This document shows, in pieces, positions 6,453 to 11,887 of a DNA stretch of 11,887 nucleotides (the first letter of the stretch is position 1; every line of letters starts with the position of its first letter). The stretch spans positions 1-11,887 of the forward strand of contig CAJJNP010000097.1 in NCBI GenBank assembly GCA_905193145.1, written 5' to 3'. The translations under genes were made by a program, and so were the position numbers. The notes beneath the pieces are model-generated. The model was not told the origin of the DNA and did not search any database. It saw only the letters and a program-made list of their open reading frames with translations. The DNA comes from an uncultured Odoribacter sp. (GTDB lineage: Bacteria > Bacteroidota > Bacteroidia > Bacteroidales > Marinifilaceae).

Positions 6453-7478
6453 ATGACACTAACTTGCACAAATGTAACCCTACGCCAAAAGGCGTTACGC
6501 AACGACCGAATTTCACTCTATTTGGATTACTACCCTGCAATCCGTAATCCCCACACGATGAAGATGAGCCGTCGAGAGTTCCTCGGTATCTACCTCTATG
6601 CCAAGCCACGCAACGAGCAGCAGCGAATGTTCAACCAAGAGATGCTCAACAAGGCAGAGGCGATACGCTGTATTCGTGTACAATCGCTTATCAACGAAGA
6701 GTTCGGCTTCCTCGACAAGAACAAGCAGAAGGTCGATTTCCTCGCCTACTTCCGAGCGAAGGCACGCGAGCGATACGAAAAGTGGGACTGCGTTTGCAAC
6801 CACTTCGAGAAGTTTTGCGGTGGCAAATGCACTTTCGGAGATATTACCGTTGAGTTGTGCGAAAAGTTCCGGGATTATCTTTTGAAATGCAAGCAGATAC
6901 ATCATCCCAACTCATATATCAGTCGAAATTCGGCTGCGGGATATTACTCCACCTTCCGCGCCCTGTTGAAGATTGCCTACAAGGAGAAGATGTTGCGAGA
7001 AAACCTCAATGACTTCCTTGAAAAAATCGAGTGGAAAGAGGTCAAGAAAGAGTACCTGACACTTGACGAGGTTAAGAAACTCGCTGCCACACCTTGTCGT
7101 ATTCCTGTACTGAAACAAGCATCGCTTTTTGCCTGTATGACTGGACTTCGTATCAGCGATATACTCAAATTGCAGTGGAGCGACTTTGAGATGGGCCCCG
7201 ATCAAGGCTACTATATCCGCATCTGCACCGAGAAAACCGAGACCGAGGCGACACTCCCCATCAGCCACGAAGCGTTGGAACTATGTGGCGAATGGGGAAA
7301 AGGATTGGTGTTCAAGGGACTCACCCGCGCAATGACACACCACCCACTCAAACAGTGGATTGCCGAGGCTGGGATAAAGAAGAAGATAACATTCCACTGC
7401 TTGAGACATAGCATTTCTTCTTTCTCGTTGAAAACAAACGATTTACAGAATTTGAATTTGCGACAGGTAACGATTTAG
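6453..7478 (+). pseudogene. Tyrosine recombinase (integrase), 3'-truncated
   Basis: Site-specific recombinase of the phage-integrase family, expected to insert and excise the element. It has an N-terminal arm-type DNA-binding region (about 1-85), a SAM-like core-binding domain (about 95-190) and a catalytic domain from about 200. Catalytic residues visible are Arg233 (TGLRISD), the beta-strand Lys (about 261, TEKTE) and the HxxRH box, H315 and R318 in HCLRHS. Family members then continue with about 50-60 residues holding an LGH-type histidine and the nucleophilic tyrosine. Here the frame instead reads ISSFSLKTNDLQNLNLRQVTI and stops, with neither residue present. Base composition drops at the same point (about 7410-7416), so the 3' end was replaced by unrelated DNA. 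Without the tyrosine the product should be inactive. The ATG at 6453 suits the family. Confidence 0.85.
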
Positions 7479-7515
7479 AAACGAGCAAAGTTCCCTCATC
7501 CGTCTTATTCTGCAT
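7348..7515 (-). other. Orphan reading frame across the junction, possible 5' remnant of a lost gene
   Basis: On the minus strand an ATG at 7515 opens a frame beginning MQNKTDEGTLLVSKSLPVAN that runs about 34 codons to the integrase junction, continues across it, and stops at 7348. The part to the right of the junction has its own upstream promoter (7544-7574) and a leader of about 22 nt, which looks like a real gene start whose body was removed. The part left of 7414 is only antisense to the integrase. I do not recognise the product. Confidence 0.25.
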
Positions 7516-7539
7516 TATTGAAAAGAACGCTTAATAATG
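7513..7539. repeat. 7-bp inverted repeat near the junction
   Basis: CATTATT at 7513-7519 is matched by AATAATG at 7533-7539 with 13 nt between. It lies between the leftward -7 element and the ATG at 7515, in the predicted leader of the orphan frame. It may be an operator or a mobile-element end; no matching partner was seen elsewhere in the window. Confidence 0.3.
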
Positions 7540-7543
7540 AATG

Positions 7544-7574
7544 CAAAGGTAAGCAATTTACATATAATATCATA
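7544..7574 (-). promoter_or_regulatory. Leftward Bacteroidales-type promoter facing the broken integrase
   Basis: Read on the minus strand, TACCTTTG (7551-7544) is a perfect TAnnTTTG -7 element, with TATG (7574-7571) as a 3-of-4 -33 element at 19 nt. Transcription would start near 7537 and run leftward, antisense to the integrase 3' end. Its only visible downstream frame is the orphan ORF. It lies downstream of the methyltransferase, so it cannot drive the defence-like operon. Confidence 0.45.
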
Positions 7575-7606
7575 AATAGGACTATATTATTTGTTATAGT
7601 CCTATT
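7575..7606. terminator. Perfect 12-bp stem-loop at the end of the methyltransferase gene
   Basis: AATAGGACTATA (7575-7586) pairs perfectly with TATAGTCCTATT (7595-7606) around an 8-nt loop. The methyltransferase stop codon (7594-7596) lies at the loop edge, so the stem begins inside its last codons. Neither strand has a strong T-tract immediately after it, so it may act as a weak terminator or 3'-end stabiliser for the leftward operon. Confidence 0.6.
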
Positions 7607-8631
7607 ATTAACACTTCCTGGCGATCTGCATTATTTCTATTTAATGCAAATCCATGTTTGCCAAGATAACAAACATGAGTAGTTTGCTTATGTCTATGTA
7701 TCATCTCTTCTAACTCTTGTATTGACGGGTATCCTTCTGTAGTATATGATAAAGCAATAATAGAATCCCTGTGTTTATATATCAATTCATCTAATTCATT
7801 AATATAATTGCTTCTCTTTTCAAACTCCCAATTCTTACCAACACCTATTTCCAAATTTACTTTTCCCCTATCTATGTTATCTGGTATTTCGGCATAGTTC
7901 ATTAGGCCTTCCAAGAAGTGATATCTGCTATGATAAGTGATTCCACCGACATCTTTTTTCGGGAAATATGGAGTATCTATATATACCAAATCAGCGTCTC
8001 TATCACATTCTAATGCAGAAGTATTTGTAATATCTACATTAGGCAAAGCTTCAAATTGAAATTCATTCAGTTCTTTTGTGAATTTTAGGAATAAGTCTTT
8101 GAATGACTGTTCCCATGTAACTTTATTACCAAAATTTGCTTTCACAAAGTTTGTTCTTAGATTCAAATTCTTACGATGAAACAAGTTAAATGGTCTCTTT
8201 ATCATGCAACTTTGGAATAGAACATAGTATGCGCTTGCCTTCTTTTCATCTTCTAAATAATGGATGTTCTGTACGACAATATCAATAATCTCATCTTCAT
8301 CAGGCGTATAATACACTTGATGGAAATTTTGGGCTATAATATTTTGGTATTCTCTACCATCTACTCGTTGCAGTAGTGCTAATGCATCTGTTTCAGTAAA
8401 AGAGCCACGAGATGAACATAATAACGCCTTTGCAATTTCGCAGTTGAAAGATAAAATATCGTTATATATTATATCCTTACCTTTATGGGCCATATAATAT
8501 GATACAATACCAGTTCCGCCAAATAAATCCAATATAGAATCGAATTCTATTTGGTGCATTGCTAAAGCATCCCAAATTTTATCTAGTAGTCGGCGTTTCG
8601 AACCATAATATCTAGTTACTGGCAACCTCAT
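7594..8631 (-). CDS. D12-class DNA adenine-N6 methyltransferase with DTPY motif
   Basis: Transfers a methyl group from S-adenosylmethionine to adenine N6 in DNA; its site cannot be read from sequence. The 345 residues carry the D12/Dam-type order: RYYGSK near the N-terminus (7-12, the SAM-contacting xxGxK block), motif I DLFGGTG (35-41), YNDI (56-59) at the end of the second strand, and the catalytic tetrapeptide DTPY (219-222) after VYI. Most members have DPPY here; Thr in place of the first Pro is a minority form, but Asp, Pro and Tyr are kept, so activity is likely. The ATG at 8631 overlaps the end of the nuclease gene by 20 nt, so translation is probably coupled. It is the last gene of the leftward operon and probably protects host DNA from the adjacent nuclease. 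DNA is AT-rich compared with the integrase. Confidence 0.88.
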   Translation of the reverse strand: MRLPVTRYYGSKRRLLDKIWDALAMHQIEFDSILDLFGGTGIVSYYMAHKGKDIIYNDILSFNCEIAKALLCSSRGSFTETDALALLQRVDGREYQNIIAQNFHQVYYTPDEDEIIDIVVQNIHYLEDEKKASAYYVLFQSCMIKRPFNLFHRKNLNLRTNFVKANFGNKVTWEQSFKDLFLKFTKELNEFQFEALPNVDITNTSALECDRDADLVYIDTPYFPKKDVGGITYHSRYHFLEGLMNYAEIPDNIDRGKVNLEIGVGKNWEFEKRSNYINELDELIYKHRDSIIALSYTTEGYPSIQELEEMIHRHKQTTHVCYLGKHGFALNRNNADRQEVLIIGL

Positions 8632-10372
8632 CTTTTATCAATATTTTCATCAATTTTGACTTTAATTTCTCAAAAGAGGACTCTGTGAAACATTGTAACT
8701 TATTATTACCAGTTAATGGAACAAAAAAGCTGTACGCACATCCATTCATATTTGGTCTAGCCTCATTATATCCATCGCATTCTTCTTTCTCTCCACATAC
8801 ATTTAGTGTTTCAGAACCAAAATTACCGACAATTATAAATTTCAAGTTATTTGCAATTTCAGAATTATGATGTAGCCAGGTATTACATTTCTTCTGATAA
8901 GAAACAATATAATCTATTGTTAAATTTGTCTTTAATTCAATCATATAAATATCCGCACCATTAAATGCTATTATATCAACTTCATTTTCACGATTATTAA
9001 TACGTATATTTTGATTAGCGACAAAGTCTATAACATTACCTGTTTCTTGTTTTATCTCGTTGAGGGCTAAAGAGAAAAAATCTTCATAATACCTCAACAA
9101 ATAGTAAAAAGCTAAATTGGGTTTTAAAACTTTCGCAATTTTGTTCTTACAATTATTAATATTATTATGTCCCTGGATATTACTTAACTTATTGTCTTTT
9201 TTATAGATGTAATGAAGTAACTTATATGCGCTAGAACCTGCCTTGTCTTTTTTATGAATTCCAATGAATGGCTTATCCTCATCACTATAGGATGAGAAAA
9301 ACTCATAATTATCTAATTCAGACAAACCATCAACGACCGTAACTTCATTAAAACAATCCTCAATACCGTCTATTTTATCAATATGTTCTTTAGGAATAAA
9401 TAGGTTGTTGACCAAATACGACAGTCTATTTGTCACATCTTCAGTTTTCGCTAATTCTAAAAAAGCTTTTTGTTCCCCATTAGATGTAATGCATTTTACA
9501 CTCTCTGGTTTATGATGGTATACACCGTTTTTCAATTCTCTCCAAATAGCATTCAAGTTGTGTGGATAAAGTTCTTTAAAATCACTAACTAATGGAATTA
9601 TCGAATTGTTAAAACAGATGCCATCAATACTTAATATGGAATCACAGCCTTTTTTCGAAAACCCAATAACCTTGTCTATTTCGCCCAATTCTTCCTCTTG
9701 AAATTGTCTAAGTAAATCATGATTTAGCCAAAACTCTGAAGAATCTATATAATATTTTGTATAGCGATTTTCTGAACTATGGAAATCTGACTTACAATAA
9801 ATCGGTGAATATATACATCTAATGTCTGCGTCTTTTAAGGCATTTTTGGCTTCTAAATCGTAAATACCTTTATTAATCATATCATCAAACCCTCTCTCTT
9901 TATTAGAGTCAATTGCTTCTAATAACAACATAATTGGATTTGTTTGTCTCAAAAAATTACTCAACAACGATGTCATCTTTTTTGGGGAATCACATCCTGC
10001 TGTTACGCATAATAGATTGTCATCTTTATGAATGATAAAAAGAATATTCTCGTTAAATATCTTAATAAAGTTATCTTTGTGATATATAGATTCTATGATA
10101 TAATCTTGTAATATATGTAAGATTTGATTACTTACAGATTCTTGAACGGCAAAGAGTTCCTCTTCATTTTTAATACTCCCTTCCTTATGTTTGTATTCGG
10201 CGTACACGGTAGCACACAATTTCTTAACATCACTATACTCCTCAGGTAGGTTTATTGAATCTATTATATCTATGCCTCCGACTCTAATATACAAACTCCA
10301 ATAAGGCAACAACATATCAATTATAGGAATTGATATTTTATACACTTTATAAAGCTCGTTTCTTTCAAACAT
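8612..10372 (-). CDS. Putative PD-(D/E)XK nuclease, 586 residues, N-terminus unrecognised
   Basis: Only the C-terminal part is assignable. Residues about 430-520 look like a restriction-endonuclease fold: a helix with Glu (ALNEI, about 438), then NEVDIIAF with D466, a turn, and IYMIELKT with E479 and K481. Together D466 and E479-x-K481 form the PD-(D/E)XK metal-binding core, of the arrangement seen in Mrr-like and DUF1887/Card1-like nucleases. The first 400 or so residues are a mixed alpha/beta region that I do not recognise; it may recognise the target or contact the ATPase. No helicase motif or membrane segment is seen. The ATG at 10372 is 2 nt after the ATPase stop, and its TAG overlaps the methyltransferase start, so the three genes are one operon. 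The likely role is cutting DNA lacking the partner methylation; this is inference from context and the nuclease core. Confidence 0.7.
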   Translation of the reverse strand: MFERNELYKVYKISIPIIDMLLPYWSLYIRVGGIDIIDSINLPEEYSDVKKLCATVYAEYKHKEGSIKNEEELFAVQESVSNQILHILQDYIIESIYHKDNFIKIFNENILFIIHKDDNLLCVTAGCDSPKKMTSLLSNFLRQTNPIMLLLEAIDSNKERGFDDMINKGIYDLEAKNALKDADIRCIYSPIYCKSDFHSSENRYTKYYIDSSEFWLNHDLLRQFQEEELGEIDKVIGFSKKGCDSILSIDGICFNNSIIPLVSDFKELYPHNLNAIWRELKNGVYHHKPESVKCITSNGEQKAFLELAKTEDVTNRLSYLVNNLFIPKEHIDKIDGIEDCFNEVTVVDGLSELDNYEFFSSYSDEDKPFIGIHKKDKAGSSAYKLLHYIYKKDNKLSNIQGHNNINNCKNKIAKVLKPNLAFYYLLRYYEDFFSLALNEIKQETGNVIDFVANQNIRINNRENEVDIIAFNGADIYMIELKTNLTIDYIVSYQKKCNTWLHHNSEIANNLKFIIVGNFGSETLNVCGEKEECDGYNEARPNMNGCAYSFFVPLTGNNKLQCFTESSFEKLKSKLMKILIKDEVASN

Positions 10373-10374
10373 AA

Positions 10375-11887
10375 CTATAAGCCTTTAGTATATTCAACAA
10401 TCGCATCCTTTAATATGTCATTATCATAATCTTCTACAAATAATGTTAGTAATGCCATCAACTCAATTGGATCATAAATAATAACATCATCAACATTGGC
10501 TATACCATAGTCTTGTAAATCAGAGTTTGAAATACCTAATCCTTCAGGTTTGAAAATGCATAACTTATCTGTAGGGAATAACTGTTGTACATTTTTAATC
10601 CTACTTATGTTAGTATCATAGTCATTTGTAAATAAAAATACATGGCATTTTTGTTTCTCAACGGTTCTTACCGTTTGATACATTTGTGCTTTAATAGTAT
10701 ATTCATCTAAATTATTACTTGTTATATTAAGGTAATTTTCCAGAGGCGCAAAGAACTTTGTATGAATTCTAACCTCAACACCTTCATCTTTTAAAGCCTC
10801 TATTCTACTTGCCAATCGTGAGTTTAAATCGGAGTCTTTGAATTTTTCTCTCCAGGATTTATATTCACTAAACGTAAGATTATTATACAAACTTATAATA
10901 ATCTCATTTGTATGAGATAGATGTTGTTTCTCTATTTTACTAACAATTAAATCAATATTCTTATCTTGACATGACTCTCCCAATATAGAACAAAGTGATT
11001 CGGCTAGTTTTTTTATTTCATCTTGGTTAGAAATACTTTTCAGTTCATGAGTAGAGGTTATAATTCTACGTCCAAATGCAGGATTATATGCTTCTAACGG
11101 CATTGAGGACCATTTCCCTGCATCCGTAATGGCTGCAATTAACATATGACCACGAATCAGCCCAGCCATATCAATTAATTCTCTAAAAGATGTCAAATAT
11201 GATTGAAATCTTGCACGTGATTTTTCTTCTATTTTCTCAAGTTCATCAATGCAGAATAGTATATAATATTTATTTAAAGCAAAAATGTTTAAGAAAAAGA
11301 CTAAAACCTCATGTCTATTATAATCTGAAAACTTATCAATGCGGTACTTATCGAATGAACGCTTGTCATATTTAGCTCCCGTACCAAGTTGAATAAGTTC
11401 TAATAATTTATCATCATCATCTTTATTGTTAATAATGGCTTTGGTATATCCTTGCATTACTGCAAATGAATCCTTGTAATCATTACATGCAGTCTTCATT
11501 ATATCTTCAGAAGACTGTTTTAAAAAACTCATTAAAGAAGTGGCATGACTTTGTTGTATGAGATACAATAGAAATAAGTTTAAATCATATTTATCTACAT
11601 CCGCTCGCCATGTTTCACAATGTACATTATATTCATGGTGCACTTCAAAAAAGTACTCCAAATATTTCAATAAATTAGTCTTTCCATTTCCATATTGTCC
11701 CTTTATAAGACAATATTGGAATGATGTGTCAATCTTAGACAAATATTCAGATAGTTTGGATTTGACTCCATCTAACCCTATTACAAAAAATGGCAAATGA
11801 GGAGCAATACCCACACTTAGATCTTTCTTAATAATATCTATATTCTCTTTTTTAGGAGTTAATATCTCCCAAAGTTCCACCAAATTC
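10375..11887 (-). CDS. P-loop ATPase of a defence-like operon (5' end not in window)
   Basis: An AAA-like ATPase of at least 502 residues, counted here from a TTG at 11883; the frame is still open at the window edge, so the true start may lie beyond it. Walker A is GQYGNGKT (62-69), Walker B is ILFCIDELEKI with D213-E214, and NPAFGRRI (267-274) could supply arginine fingers. Between them is a large helical insert. The layout GxYGxGKT with a later IDELE resembles BrxD/DUF2791-type ATPases of BREX-like systems and ORC/Cdc6-like AAA proteins, but I am not certain of the family. Residues about 370-490 form a separate alpha/beta region (HVFLFTNDYD, later VIIYDPIELMALL) that I cannot name. It is the first gene seen in the leftward operon and lies 2 nt before the nuclease gene. 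It probably powers or gates the nuclease or methyltransferase. Confidence 0.72.
   Translation of the reverse strand, partial: NLVELWEILTPKKENIDIIKKDLSVGIAPHLPFFVIGLDGVKSKLSEYLSKIDTSFQYCLIKGQYGNGKTNLLKYLEYFFEVHHEYNVHCETWRADVDKYDLNLFLLYLIQQSHATSLMSFLKQSSEDIMKTACNDYKDSFAVMQGYTKAIINNKDDDDKLLELIQLGTGAKYDKRSFDKYRIDKFSDYNRHEVLVFFLNIFALNKYYILFCIDELEKIEEKSRARFQSYLTSFRELIDMAGLIRGHMLIAAITDAGKWSSMPLEAYNPAFGRRIITSTHELKSISNQDEIKKLAESLCSILGESCQDKNIDLIVSKIEKQHLSHTNEIIISLYNNLTFSEYKSWREKFKDSDLNSRLASRIEALKDEGVEVRIHTKFFAPLENYLNITSNNLDEYTIKAQMYQTVRTVEKQKCHVFLFTNDYDTNISRIKNVQQLFPTDKLCIFKPEGLGISNSDLQDYGIANVDDVIIYDPIELMALLTLFVEDYDNDILKDAIVEYTKGL

Noticed and set aside
6513..7414. Several antisense reading frames of 63-130 codons opposite the integrase
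   Set aside because: Open frames caused by higher G+C on the complementary strand of a real gene; the real gene has clear recombinase motifs.
5207..7515. ATTCTGCAT shared by the mnmE 3' end (5207-5215 region) and the junction segment (7507-7515) as an attL/attR pair
   Set aside because: The identity is only about 9 bp and breaks directly after, so the conserved rest of the mnmE end is missing. It is too short to call an attachment duplication.
1..11887. CRISPR arrays, tRNA/rRNA genes, complete insertion sequences
   Set aside because: No regularly spaced long repeats, no tRNA-like cloverleaf and no transposase reading frame were seen in either strand.

Overview
The window looks like a Bacteroidales chromosome (Bacteroides, Phocaeicola or a close relative). 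The evidence is the promoter type (-33 TTTG, -7 TAnnTTTG, no strong Shine-Dalgarno sequences), a DUF4251 secreted protein, a Bacteroides-type tryptophanase and a multi-HTH plus tyrosine-recombinase pair of the kind common in gut Bacteroidales. No species-level marker was recognised.

Bases 1-5295 are ordinary core chromosome: a RhlE-type DEAD-box RNA helicase (+), tryptophanase tnaA (+) behind a 5' leader of about 140 nt with two hairpins and two tiny overlapping ORFs, a convergent DUF4251 secreted protein (-) sharing a bidirectional terminator with tnaA, and mnmE (+), the tRNA U34-modifying GTPase, followed by a good intrinsic terminator.

Bases about 5296-7410 are an integration module placed just after the 3' end of mnmE, a position used by genomic islands in other bacteria (for example SGI1 of Salmonella). 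It begins with short repeats: a tandem decamer and five TGTACC-type sites at about 10-bp phase. Then come a protein with an N-terminal zinc-binding cluster and four tandem excisionase/MerR-like winged helices, and a tyrosine recombinase. The recombinase is broken: its reading frame leaves the family pattern just after the HxxRH box, so the last catalytic His/Trp and the nucleophilic Tyr are missing. G+C falls sharply at that point.

Bases about 7411-11887 are AT-rich. A leftward promoter and a short orphan reading frame lie against the junction. Beyond them is a tight leftward operon running in from the right edge: a P-loop ATPase (5' end not in the window), a 586-residue protein with a C-terminal PD-(D/E)XK nuclease core, and a D12-class adenine-N6 DNA methyltransferase with a DTPY catalytic motif. 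The first two genes are 2 nt apart and the second and third overlap by 20 nt. The three products read naturally as an ATP-dependent restriction-modification or BREX-like defence cassette: methylation marks self, the ATPase controls or powers recognition, and the nuclease cuts. I cannot assign it to a named system, and more genes may lie past the right edge. It is the best candidate here for something undescribed.
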